DNA from: CAG-791 sp963605745
GTDB lineage: Bacteria; Bacillota; Clostridia; Lachnospirales; Lachnospiraceae
NCBI GenBank assembly: GCA_963605745.1
Contig: CAVCWT010000004.1
Coordinates: 1 to 64,000 of the forward strand
DNA length: 64,000 bases
Direction: 5' to 3'
Part shown: positions 16,483-25,032 of the stretch, in pieces
Layout of the letters: the number at the start of each line of letters is the position of its first letter
Numbering within the stretch: the first letter of the stretch is position 1
Translations under genes and position numbers: made by a program
Notes under the pieces: generated by a model
What the model saw: only the letters and a program-made list of their open reading frames with translations
What the model was told of the DNA's origin: nothing
The model's database searches: none

Positions 16483-16677
16483 GCTGCGTGTTCACACGCC
16501 TGCCAGCGGCAGGGTGGCGCGAGAATGTCCGGCTGCCGGGCCTTTCGCAAGCCTTGGTACTTGCGAACGTATTTTGTGAGCTTAGTACCACTAGGTCTTG
16601 CGAACGGAGCCGAGAGGCATCCCGGCAGCGGACATCTCCGTCAGGACCCGCCACTGGCAGATGTGTGAACTGCAGCG
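16483..16677. repeat. 195 bp long imperfect palindrome
   Basis: Arms of about 55 bp pair with few mismatches: GTTCACACGCCTGCCAGCGG matches the complement of the far end, and ATGTCCGGCTGCCGGG pairs with CCCGGCAGCGGACAT. The central part contains a nested pairing (GCAAGCCTTGGTAC with GTACCACTAGGTCTTGC). The rest of the 516 bp gap holds a direct repeat CATGTTACGATGCA (16681 and 16732), an inverted TTATCAC/GTGATAA pair (16834-16861) and several GAACCTTTAT-like repeats before the next gene. It could be a foldback element or a structured RNA. Confidence 0.75.
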
Positions 16678-16974
16678 TTGCATGTTACGATGCATAACAT
16701 TTCATTCTATTTGTTGCTTCTTACGTTTCCTCATGTTACGATGCAGTTGACGCGGCACGATTTTATTTTTCACGTTGTTTTCCGGATTGTTCCGGCAATT
16801 TGTTTCACGACACCTATTGCGTCCTTGTTGTTATCACTCGTAACACATATGTTGTGATAAACCCTGTGTTGAACACGTAACAGAACCTTTTATCGGACCT
16901 TATGTAGAACCTTTATATAGAATCTTTACCGGAACCTGAAATTCACCTTTTACGAATACGAAAGGACATTTTCC

Positions 16975-18498
16975 ATGAAAAAGCTGTCATCAAAGAGTCT
17001 GGCCACCATTGTCACCGCCAAACGCAAGGAGCTGGGGATCACGCAGCAGCAGCTTGCCGATCTTACCGGCATTCACCGCGCCATGATCAGTCACATCGAG
17101 TCGGAGAGCTATGTTCCCTCCATTCCTCAGCTGGAGGCTCTTGGTTCGGTCCTTGGTTTTGAATCCGAGGATGTCTTTACGCTTCGCGACAACGAAACGC
17201 TCACCGATCCCAAGGCACAGGAGGCTCATGATTATATTCAGAAGCGCCGCAGCGAGGGCAATCCCATCCGCATTGCCGTTGCCGGCACCGGATATGTCGG
17301 TCTGTCGCTGGCTGCCCTTTTGTCTCAGCATAACCCGGTCACTGCCGTGGATGTCATCCCGGAAAAGGTGGAAAAGATCAATCAAAGGATCTCCCCCATA
17401 CAGGATGATTATATCGAAAAATATTTTGCTGAAAAGTCCTTACAGCTGACCGCCACCACAGACGGCGAAGCGGCTTATCGGGATGCGGACTTTGTCATCA
17501 TCTCCACGCCCACCAATTATGACACAAAAAAGAATTATTTTGATACATCTGCCGTGGAGGCCGTCATTCAACTGGTTCTTTCGGTCAACCCGAATGCCAT
17601 AATGGTGATTAAATCCACCATTCCGGTTGGCTATACTGCATCTGTCAGCACCAAATATCACACGGCCAGCCTCCTGTTCTCCCCGGAATTCCTGCGGGAG
17701 TCCAAGGCGCTGTACGACAATCTCTTCCCGTCCCGTATCATCGTCGGCAGAGATCCTGCCGATGCAAGAAAGGACCTGGCTTCCCATGTATTCGCTGCTC
17801 TTCTTCAGGAAGGTGCCCTCAAGGAGAACATCGACACGCTCTTTATGGGGACCACCGAAGCGGAGGCAGTAAAGCTCTTTGCCAATACGTATCTGGCGCT
17901 TCGCGTGTCGTATTTTAACGAGCTGGATACCTATGCCGAGAGTAAGGGGCTTTCCACCCGAGAGATCATCGACGGTGTCTGCCTGGACCCCCGCATCGGA
18001 ACCCATTACAACAATCCGTCCTTTGGCTACGGCGGCTACTGCCTTCCCAAGGATACTAAGCAGCTCCTTGCCAACTACAGCGATGTCCCTGAGAATCTCA
18101 TCGAGGCCATCGTGGAGTCCAACCGCACCCGTAAGGACTTCATCGCAGACCGGGTTCTGGACATTGCCGGTGCCTACGGCAACTCCGCACAGTATGACAA
18201 GGCCAAGGAGCACGAGGTCGTTGTCGGCGTCTATCGTCTGACCATGAAATCCGGCTCGGACAATTTCCGCCAGAGCTCCATTCAGGGCATTATGAAGCGC
18301 ATCAAGGCAAAGGGGGCAACGGTGATCATCTACGAACCCACCCTCGAGGACGGCGATACCTTTTTCGGAAGCCTTGTGGTCAATGACCTGGAAGAGTTCA
18401 AAAAACGATCCGGCGCCATCATTGCCAATCGGTACAGCAAAGAGCTCGATGATGTGCAGGAGAAGGTTTACACAAGAGATCTGTTCCGAAGAGATTAA
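16975..18498 (+). CDS. HTH domain fused to nucleotide-sugar dehydrogenase
   Basis: A 507-residue protein. Residues 8-70 are an XRE helix-turn-helix (GITQQQLADLTGIHRAMISH). Residues 98-507 are a UDP-glucose/UDP-N-acetyl-sugar 6-dehydrogenase: Rossmann motif AVAGTGYVGLS (101-111), STPTNYD, SPEFLRES and the catalytic Cys356 in GYGGYCLPKDTK. The enzyme would oxidise a UDP-hexose to a uronate using two NAD. AAAGGA precedes the ATG, and the HTH begins only a few residues in, so the fusion is not a start artefact. The epimerase gene downstream is its likely pathway partner (UDP-glucuronate to UDP-galacturonate). The HTH may autoregulate through repeats upstream; this is inference. Confidence 0.9.
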   Translation: MKKLSSKSLATIVTAKRKELGITQQQLADLTGIHRAMISHIESESYVPSIPQLEALGSVLGFESEDVFTLRDNETLTDPKAQEAHDYIQKRRSEGNPIRIAVAGTGYVGLSLAALLSQHNPVTAVDVIPEKVEKINQRISPIQDDYIEKYFAEKSLQLTATTDGEAAYRDADFVIISTPTNYDTKKNYFDTSAVEAVIQLVLSVNPNAIMVIKSTIPVGYTASVSTKYHTASLLFSPEFLRESKALYDNLFPSRIIVGRDPADARKDLASHVFAALLQEGALKENIDTLFMGTTEAEAVKLFANTYLALRVSYFNELDTYAESKGLSTREIIDGVCLDPRIGTHYNNPSFGYGGYCLPKDTKQLLANYSDVPENLIEAIVESNRTRKDFIADRVLDIAGAYGNSAQYDKAKEHEVVVGVYRLTMKSGSDNFRQSSIQGIMKRIKAKGATVIIYEPTLEDGDTFFGSLVVNDLEEFKKRSGAIIANRYSKELDDVQEKVYTRDLFRRD

Positions 18499-18501
18499 AG
18501 G

Positions 18502-18648
18502 GCATTGCGCTGCGCGCAAAGCCCTACGAGTGACGCCNNNNNNNNNNNNNNNNNNNNNNNNNNGCATTGCGCTGCGCGCAAAGCCCTACGAGTGACGCCC
18601 TATGGCGTCACTACGACGCAAAAACGCATTGCACTTCGTGCAAAGCCC
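18502..18648 (+). repeat. 62 bp double-hairpin repeat array (copy A)
   Basis: At least two units plus a partial one start 4 nt after the dehydrogenase stop codon. Each unit has a GGGCATTGCGC-TGC-GCGCAAAGCCC hairpin and a GTGACGCC...GGCGTCAC hairpin. Unit starts at 18502 and 18564 give a 62 bp period. The last hairpin is a variant, TTGCACTTCGTGCAA, that keeps pairing. The same unit recurs at 26843-27150. Confidence 0.88.
18538..18563. other. Run of 26 undetermined bases
   Basis: 26 Ns replace the rest of the first repeat unit. The 36 known bases plus 26 Ns equal exactly one 62 bp unit, so the run looks like an ambiguous consensus within a repeat rather than a real gap of unknown size. Confidence 0.8.
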
Positions 18649-18666
18649 AGTAGAGAAGAGGATTAT

Positions 18667-19833
18667 ATGCAGCGAATTGATTTAACAGGAAAGCGGATTC
18701 TGGTAACGGGAGCCGCAGGTTTTATCGGTGCCAATCTGGTGCTGCGCCTCATGCAGGAGGGCAAGGCTTCCCGCATCGTCGGCATCGACAACATGAATGA
18801 TTATTATGATCCGGCAATTAAGAGCTGGCGGCTCCTCGAGATTGAAAAGGCGGCTGCAAAAGAGGGCGCCCCTTCCTGGCGCTTCGTAAAAGGGGACATT
18901 TCCGATTCTTCGCTGGTGCATGACCTCTTTTCAAAAGAGCAGCCGGACCTCGTGGTGAACCTTGCTGCGCAGGCCGGTGTCCGCTATTCCATCACCAATC
19001 CGGATGCCTATATTCAGTCCAATCTCATTGGCTTTTACAACATTCTGGAGGCCTGCCGCCATTCGTATGACGGGAGGGCCCACTCTGCATCAGGCAAGCC
19101 GGACTGTGACAGCAACGATCCTGCAGTTTCAGGCGATCCTTCCAGCGGGCAGCAGGGCTACCATGGTGTGCAGCACCTTGTCTATGCCTCTTCGTCCTCG
19201 GTCTACGGAGCGAATACAAAGGTTCCCTTTTCCACTAAGGACAAGGTCGATGATCCCGTCTCCTTATATGCGGCAACCAAAAAATCCAATGAGCTCATGG
19301 CACATGCCTACTCCAAGCTCTACAACATTCCGTCCACAGGACTTCGCTTCTTTACGGTGTACGGACCTGCCGGGCGGCCGGACATGGCTTATTTTGGTTT
19401 TACCAACAAGCTCTTAAAGGGCGAAACCATTCGTATTTTCAATTATGGGAACTGCAGCCGCGATTTTACCTATGTCGATGATATTGTGGAAGGTGTTGTG
19501 CGCGTGATGCAGAAAGCGCCGGAGCGCCGCACCGGAGAGGACGGTCTGCCCCTTGCACCCTGCAGCGTCTACAACATCGGCGGCGGACGGCCGGTCAGCC
19601 TTCTTGACTTCGTATCCATCCTGCAGGAGGAGCTGATTGCCGCAGGCGTTCTCCCTGCCGATTACGATTTTGAATCCCACAAGGAACTCGTTCCCATGCA
19701 GCCGGGCGATGTTCCGGTTACCTACGCCGATACCACCGCCCTGGAACGAGACTACGGCTATCGCCCTGAGATCGACCTTCGAACCGGCCTTCGCGCCTTT
19801 GCGCAGTGGTACCACGCATTCTATCAGGCATAA
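18667..19833 (+). CDS. NAD-dependent epimerase, UDP-glucuronate 4-epimerase type
   Basis: A 388-residue extended SDR. The N-terminal motif VTGAAGFIGANLVLRL binds NAD, followed by GIDNMNDYYDP, NLAAQAGVRYSI and the catalytic YAATKKSNE (Tyr/Lys). FFTVYGPAGRPDMAYFGFT is typical of UDP-glucuronate 4-epimerases (GalE/LpsL type). A Ser/Gly/Asp-rich insert at about residues 130-157 between the VRYS and VYASSSSVYG segments is unusual. GAAGAGG precedes the ATG. It follows the HTH-dehydrogenase gene across the hairpin array. Together they would turn UDP-glucose into UDP-galacturonate for surface polysaccharide. The substrate is inferred from motifs and neighbour. Confidence 0.87.
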   Translation: MQRIDLTGKRILVTGAAGFIGANLVLRLMQEGKASRIVGIDNMNDYYDPAIKSWRLLEIEKAAAKEGAPSWRFVKGDISDSSLVHDLFSKEQPDLVVNLAAQAGVRYSITNPDAYIQSNLIGFYNILEACRHSYDGRAHSASGKPDCDSNDPAVSGDPSSGQQGYHGVQHLVYASSSSVYGANTKVPFSTKDKVDDPVSLYAATKKSNELMAHAYSKLYNIPSTGLRFFTVYGPAGRPDMAYFGFTNKLLKGETIRIFNYGNCSRDFTYVDDIVEGVVRVMQKAPERRTGEDGLPLAPCSVYNIGGGRPVSLLDFVSILQEELIAAGVLPADYDFESHKELVPMQPGDVPVTYADTTALERDYGYRPEIDLRTGLRAFAQWYHAFYQA

Positions 19834-19835
19834 TC

Positions 19836-19889
19836 GCTCCGCGTGCGGATGTTCACATTCCTGTGAAGGTCTGCACGCGGAGCTTTTTT
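19836..19889 (+). terminator. Terminator of epimerase gene inside comEC 3' end
   Basis: GCTCCGCGTGC (19836-19846) pairs with GCACGCGGAGC (19873-19883), followed by TTTTTT. The right arm lies within the last codons of the convergent comEC gene, whose stop codon at 19853 is in the loop region. Confidence 0.88.
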
Positions 19890-22372
19890 CCGTCTGTGCG
19901 AAAGGTAATCTCTCCGCAGTATCTCGTGTCATAAATCTGCTGTACGCCGGCAGCCCGCAGCCGCTCCATGGCCTCCTCTCCCGGATGACCGTAACGGTTT
20001 CCTTCTCCGCATGAGACAAAGGCATACAGAGGCCGAAAACATTTCAGGAATTCCTCACTCGTTGCACCATTGGAGCCATGATGCGCCACATGCAGAAGCG
20101 TCAGTGTGACCGGCGTTTTTGCGTTTTCCAGATCATTTTTCAGAATGCTCCCTTCCTGTTCCTGCAGCTTGGTGATCAGTCTCTTCTCTCCTTCTCCCTC
20201 CAGATCTCCGTTCAAAAGGCAGGTGAATTCTCCGTAGGTCAGATACAGCGTAACAGAGCGTTCATTTGGCTCTGTATAGGTATTCTCCGCCTCCGGATGC
20301 AGGCATAAAAGGCGCAGTCTTCCTTTTGACAGCTCTGCCCCTTCTGCCAGATACTGCACCGGAACTTTGGACTGTGCAGCCAGCTCCTCTAGCTCCAGGA
20401 AGGCCGTTGTTTTCGCATCCTGGCTGGTAGACGGCAGATACAGACAGGTGATCCGAATGCCGCTGCTGCCGGTTTCCCCGCTGCTTTCCATCAGTTCCTT
20501 TACTCCGCTGATGTGATCCGCATCCTCATGGGTTACAATGCAGGACAATTCCCGCACGCCGTAGTATTGCAGGAGTGGGATCAGCCGGTATTTGCCAACG
20601 TCTGTCTCATCCGTACTGCCGCCGTCGATCAGGATGTTCGCTCCCTCTGCCTGCAGCAGCATGCCATCCCCCTGCCCAACATCAATCACATGTAGAGACA
20701 GGCCGGACCGCACACGAAGGCACAGGATGAAAACCGCCGCTGCTGCAAGAAAAATACTAAACAGCTCCTGCCGCTTCCAGGAGGGCAAGCCCTTCTGTGC
20801 AGGCTCTTCTGGTCGGAAGAATCGTATTTTGCCCATCCAGAATCTCCTCCCGGCAATAAGGGCCAGGGCCATAATATAAATAACGACCTGCGCCGTCCCC
20901 GGGGCTCCGAGGTTCACCTGCTGCCCCGGCAGATGCTCAAACGTCCGGCACAGCCACGCATAAAAGCCAAGGATCCCTGACGGAACCAGTCCTATCACCT
21001 TGCCAAGAGGAAGCCACACACTGCCAAGCGCCAGCACCAGAAGGCCGCCTGCCATCACCGTGCCGGCCAGTGGGATCACGAAAAGATTCAGGAGAATAGA
21101 ATACAGCGGAAAACGGTAATAGAACATCAGATACACCGGCAGCGTTGCCAGCGATACAGACAGGCCCTTCATCGCCTTGCAGGAGAAGGCCGGTGTCAGA
21201 AGTGCAATTCCCAGAACTGCAGAAAACGAGAATAAAAATCCAGAGTGCATCAGATACAAAGGCTGTCCCATCACCAGCAAAACTCCGGCAATAGACAGCG
21301 CCGTCAGAAGGTCGTAGGTTCGATGCAGCAGACCTGCCAGAAGGTGCAGGCAGAACATAACAAGCGCCCGTATTGTGGATGCGCCCATCCCCGTCATTTG
21401 CCCATAGATGCAGATAAACGCCGCCGAAAGGACCGCCGGGAGGATCGACTCCGCTGCAGCATGGCGCTTTCTGCCCTCCCTGCGCAGCCAGGAACACCCA
21501 TCCAGAAACCCATAGCATAGCTTTTTCAGAACCCGGTAGCATCCCATCCCCAGAATGGAAATGTGAAGGCCGGAAATCGACAACACATGAATGATTCCGT
21601 TGACCTGATAAAGACTCTTGATCTCCGGATCAAGACTCCCCTTGTCTCCTAACAGCATGGCCTTCAGGATTCCGGCGTTTTCCTCTGAAAGGCACCGGTC
21701 CAGGACGGTGCACAACCTCCTCTTGATGCGGTGCAGCCGCTCTCCAAAAGAAATCTCCCCGAAAGAAATCCCTCCGAAAGAAATCTCTCCAAAAGAAGCC
21801 TCCCCGAAAGAAATCTTTCCGAAAAAATACTCTCCGGGCAAAACAAACGATCTGTTTTCTCCAGTTGCTTGCACTTTTTCGATCGTCGCACCGGTCAGCT
21901 GCCCGCAGATCCCGAGCGTCTGATAATACGTCTTCTGATCAAATACGCCGTGGTTTGTTGCACTCTCAAAAGAGTGAAAGGTTCCCTTCGCTGTCACCTG
22001 ATCCCCAATACCAAGTGCATCATCTGCTGCCTCCGCTCCTTCCCTTGTTCCATCCCCCACCCGGCACAGCAAACGCTCCTGCGGCAAATCCGCCCCTTCC
22101 GGTGTCTTTCCGGGAGACTCTCCTTTGGCCGCATTCGCCTCATTTATCTTTTGGGCCGTATCGCCGGCCCGCTGCACCTTTTTTAAGGTAACAAGAAGCT
22201 TCACCGTACCGTCCTCGGAGCGTTTGTACTCCTTGGCACATACGGTGGCCTCAATCTGTAAGGATTGTCCTTCAAAATTCGTGGTATCTTCCCCTGAAAG
22301 AGGGGTGATGTGTAAGAGAAGGAGAACCGAGAGAATGTACACCAGTGCTGCAAAACACAATGGTCTTCTCAT
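19853..22372 (-). CDS. comEC: ComEC/Rec2-type DNA uptake channel
   Basis: An 839-residue membrane protein. After an N-terminal membrane segment comes a soluble OB-like region (about 35-180), then the ComEC competence domain with VNGIIHVLSISGLHISILG and about ten membrane helices. A C-terminal metallo-beta-lactamase domain follows: VIDVGQGDGMLL, THEDADHISG and HVAHHGSNGATS, ending in GEGNRYGHPGEEAMERL. ComEC moves single-stranded DNA across the membrane; the MBL domain may degrade the other strand. Residues 186-211 are an extra run of five-residue repeats (SFGEI-like) encoded by a 15 bp tandem repeat. It is the last gene of a minus cluster with a ComEA-like gene and a two-component system. Confidence 0.92.
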   Translation of the reverse strand: MRRPLCFAALVYILSVLLLLHITPLSGEDTTNFEGQSLQIEATVCAKEYKRSEDGTVKLLVTLKKVQRAGDTAQKINEANAAKGESPGKTPEGADLPQERLLCRVGDGTREGAEAADDALGIGDQVTAKGTFHSFESATNHGVFDQKTYYQTLGICGQLTGATIEKVQATGENRSFVLPGEYFFGKISFGEASFGEISFGGISFGEISFGERLHRIKRRLCTVLDRCLSEENAGILKAMLLGDKGSLDPEIKSLYQVNGIIHVLSISGLHISILGMGCYRVLKKLCYGFLDGCSWLRREGRKRHAAAESILPAVLSAAFICIYGQMTGMGASTIRALVMFCLHLLAGLLHRTYDLLTALSIAGVLLVMGQPLYLMHSGFLFSFSAVLGIALLTPAFSCKAMKGLSVSLATLPVYLMFYYRFPLYSILLNLFVIPLAGTVMAGGLLVLALGSVWLPLGKVIGLVPSGILGFYAWLCRTFEHLPGQQVNLGAPGTAQVVIYIMALALIAGRRFWMGKIRFFRPEEPAQKGLPSWKRQELFSIFLAAAAVFILCLRVRSGLSLHVIDVGQGDGMLLQAEGANILIDGGSTDETDVGKYRLIPLLQYYGVRELSCIVTHEDADHISGVKELMESSGETGSSGIRITCLYLPSTSQDAKTTAFLELEELAAQSKVPVQYLAEGAELSKGRLRLLCLHPEAENTYTEPNERSVTLYLTYGEFTCLLNGDLEGEGEKRLITKLQEQEGSILKNDLENAKTPVTLTLLHVAHHGSNGATSEEFLKCFRPLYAFVSCGEGNRYGHPGEEAMERLRAAGVQQIYDTRYCGEITFRTDGKKLRVQTFTGM
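21740..21825 (-). repeat. 15 bp coding minisatellite in comEC
   Basis: Five to six diverged copies of a GAAAGAAATCTCTCC-type unit keep the reading frame and encode K/E-I/A-S-F-G repeats just before the first ComEC-domain helices. Confidence 0.85.
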
Positions 22373-22441
22373 CGCATATCTCCTGTTTTAAATGAGATCA
22401 ATGGTTAGGGAAACGCTTTTATTCGCGTTTCCCTCGTAGTA

Positions 22442-23464
22442 CTAATCCGTATTTTCCTGATCTTGCTTCACAATCTGCAGATTCTGCTCAAAAGGAGCAG
22501 ACAGACTGATTTCCTTAAAGCTCTGGTTGGTCTCCCCGTCAATGACGATCTGAACAGATCGCACAGAGGACAGCTCGGTCAACGAATTCACCAGAGAATA
22601 AATGGCCACCTGCGCTGTCACCGAATACGGCTCCGTCAAAAAGGCCTTATCCAGATTCACATAACAGGTTCCGTCTCTTGTTGTAACCGAGAGAATCTTC
22701 GTTTCCTTGTTCACCGTAGGGAAAACAACGTCCGAGTTCGGTCCCTTTAATACCTGCTCGACAACGACTCGTTCCATCGAAACATTGCTGTTATAGACAA
22801 CATTTCGCCAGGTATCCACCAGCTGACTGCCGTCCTCGGATGCAAAATACAGATGCAGCTGCACCTTTTCATAGTTGTCGATTTCCTTACCGGAACTGAA
22901 AATGAACTGATCGGCCGTCTCTGCTCCGATGGGATTCCCGTCAGAATCCCAAAGAGAATGCTCGCCGCACAGGAACGTCACCGTATTCACGTCCTCCAGC
23001 TGACACAGCGTGTCTACCATCGCTGCCCTTGTCAGAATTTCCTTTGTCCCGGACAGATCCCCATATTCCGCAGACAAGGTCACTGTCATGGCACCGTCCA
23101 ACAGCTCCACATTTTCAATTGTAAAGCCCTGAATCGGCGGAACCTCGCTCACATCCTTTGTATTCTGCGACAGCTGCTGCAGCATGTCCTCTGCAATCTC
23201 CAAAGGCTCCATTTCGTCAAGGTCCTTTTCACCTGAGGGCGTATAGTTCGTTCCCTGCAGTGAAGACAGCTCGCTGTTAAGATAATACAGCTGGAGTGCG
23301 CCGCTCTCCTCCTGACCGCCCTCACGGCAGCCGGTGCACAATACCATGCCGCAAATCAGAGCCGCCAGTATTGTCCGGACCCCTTTGCTGCCAATCTCGA
23401 CCACTTCCCGGCAAAGGCACCGGGCTGCAGTGCACGGAATCCCCGGAATCCTCTCCGGGTGCAT
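22442..23464 (-). CDS. GerMN-domain lipoprotein
   Basis: A 340-residue secreted lipoprotein. A signal segment ILAALICGMVLCTGC ends in a lipobox Cys. Two GerMN-like domains follow: one around ENVELLDGAMTVTLSAEYGDLS, and a second containing LHLYFASEDGSQL, VEQVLKGP, TYGTCYVNLDKAF-like text and INSLTELSSVRSVQIVIDG-like text. GerM is a spore cortex/germination lipoprotein; GerMN domains also occur next to wall-sensing kinases. The ATG at 23464 is chosen because AGGAGGGGG lies 5 nt upstream; another ATG at 23509 overlaps the kinase stop as TAATG. It is cotranscribed with the two-component genes, so it may be a surface partner of that kinase (inference). Confidence 0.82.
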   Translation of the reverse strand: MHPERIPGIPCTAARCLCREVVEIGSKGVRTILAALICGMVLCTGCREGGQEESGALQLYYLNSELSSLQGTNYTPSGEKDLDEMEPLEIAEDMLQQLSQNTKDVSEVPPIQGFTIENVELLDGAMTVTLSAEYGDLSGTKEILTRAAMVDTLCQLEDVNTVTFLCGEHSLWDSDGNPIGAETADQFIFSSGKEIDNYEKVQLHLYFASEDGSQLVDTWRNVVYNSNVSMERVVVEQVLKGPNSDVVFPTVNKETKILSVTTRDGTCYVNLDKAFLTEPYSVTAQVAIYSLVNSLTELSSVRSVQIVIDGETNQSFKEISLSAPFEQNLQIVKQDQENTD

Positions 23465-23508
23465 CCTGCCCCCTCCTGAATTCTCTTTTCCATCATATAA
23501 TTCCTGCA

Positions 23509-25032
23509 TTACGTTCTCTCCGGATTCTCCACATAGGTCATAGGAATGCTGACAATAAATTCCGTTCCCGGCTCCTCCCCGGACTCCACCCGGATGGACC
23601 CCCGGTGCAGCATCACGGCACTGCGGACAATGGACAGCCCAAGGCCCGTCCCGCCGACCTCTCTTGATCTGGAAGAATCCACCCGGTAAAAGCGCTCAAA
23701 AATATGATTCCTCTGCTCCGGTGCAATTCCGATTCCGGTATCTCGAACCGATACGGTAAACTGCTTGTTATCCGCATCCAGCGTCACCGTAACCGTTCCG
23801 TGCTCCCGGTTGTATTTCACCGCATTTTCCATGAGATTAGTCAGGATGGTCGTCATTTTGCTCTCATCCACCTCGGCCAGAATCTCGCGCTCACTGACAA
23901 CAGTCAGCTCGATATCCTTTTGTTGGGCCAGCGGCCGGATTCGTTTGGCCACCATCAGGGCCAGCTCTCCGATATCAACCTGCGCAATATGCATGGAGGC
24001 CTCCTTCTGATCGAGCTTGGTCAACGTCAGAAGGTCCGCAATCATCCGGTTCTCCCGGTCCAACTCTCCATTGATATCCTGCAGGAATTCCCGGTACATT
24101 TCCGGTGCCGCAGCATCCCCCATCTGCAGCAGAGAATCCGCCAGTACCTTCATGCTGGTCATCGGTGTTTTCAGTTCATGCGATACGTTCGAAACAAACT
24201 CTTGTCTGGACTCATCCAGAGAGCGCATCCTGTCAATGACCTCGTTGAACGAATCCACAATTTCCTTCGTCTCCCGATAGTCATTGTCCGAGACATCAGA
24301 CAGCGTATAGCCTGCCCGCACCTCCCGAAATGCCATCGTCAGGCGCCGAATTGGCTTGACCAGCACCGCCGAAAAATACAGCGCCAGCGCAAACACGACC
24401 ACCCCCACGAGTAACAGGAGCAAATTCGATCTCCCGCCCAGATTATCCAGCGTCGCCTCAATCGAATCGGTGGAGACACTCACCAAAAGAACCCCCCACA
24501 CGCCTTCCTCCTGGGTGTCCCTGGAATAATCCTGATTCTCCAGCGTCCTGGTCTCACTGATCGGCATGATGACCTCGATATAGCCATCCTTTTTCATATA
24601 GCCGGTGCTGATCCCCTTGCTGCCTTTTTGAAGGCACCGAACCACATCACCGGACACAATGGTCTTGCCGGTGGACATATCAAAGGTATCCTTCACCACC
24701 TTTAGATTCCGGTCGATGACCAGGATCCGTCCATCATAAAACGACGCAAACTGCGTCAGCTCCGCATCAACAATCGGCGATGTCGGATCATTAAGATAGT
24801 CATAGGTCAGCAGATGATTGGCCAGAACGCGCAGCTGCGTCTGCACCTCACTGGTCCTATTGGTGACCACACGGCTCTCGTAATTGGACAGAATATCTCC
24901 CTGCATCACAACACAAGGAAGGATGCCAAACGCATAGCACAGCAAAAAGATCCTCAGCCGAAGACTGCGCAGCAAAGAAGCCTTCTGCAGCCTGTGCATT
25001 AAACTCTTACGAATTTCTCTAAACCGCTGCAT
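23509..25032 (-). CDS. Sensor histidine kinase (WalK/PhoR-like)
   Basis: A kinase of about 507 residues. A first membrane helix lies at about 25-45, then an extracellular domain of about 130 residues and a second helix (LLLLLVGVVVFALALYFSAV). A HAMP segment starting KPIRRLTMAFREV is followed by the HisKA box SNVSHELKTPMTSMK with the phosphorylated His. The HATPase domain shows NLMENAVKYN, DTGIGI and GTGLGLSIVRSAV. It would phosphorylate the response regulator encoded just upstream; the two genes overlap. The start is uncertain: GTG 25047, ATG 25032 or ATG 24999. The position next to a GerMN lipoprotein suggests an envelope signal. Confidence 0.92.
   Translation of the reverse strand: MQRFREIRKSLMHRLQKASLLRSLRLRIFLLCYAFGILPCVVMQGDILSNYESRVVTNRTSEVQTQLRVLANHLLTYDYLNDPTSPIVDAELTQFASFYDGRILVIDRNLKVVKDTFDMSTGKTIVSGDVVRCLQKGSKGISTGYMKKDGYIEVIMPISETRTLENQDYSRDTQEEGVWGVLLVSVSTDSIEATLDNLGGRSNLLLLLVGVVVFALALYFSAVLVKPIRRLTMAFREVRAGYTLSDVSDNDYRETKEIVDSFNEVIDRMRSLDESRQEFVSNVSHELKTPMTSMKVLADSLLQMGDAAAPEMYREFLQDINGELDRENRMIADLLTLTKLDQKEASMHIAQVDIGELALMVAKRIRPLAQQKDIELTVVSEREILAEVDESKMTTILTNLMENAVKYNREHGTVTVTLDADNKQFTVSVRDTGIGIAPEQRNHIFERFYRVDSSRSREVGGTGLGLSIVRSAVMLHRGSIRVESGEEPGTEFIVSIPMTYVENPERT

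Noticed and set aside
18499..18666. N-terminal extension of the epimerase through the N run
   Set aside because: The frame runs through hairpin repeats and undetermined bases; ATG 18667 has a GAAGAGG site and begins the normal SDR N terminus.
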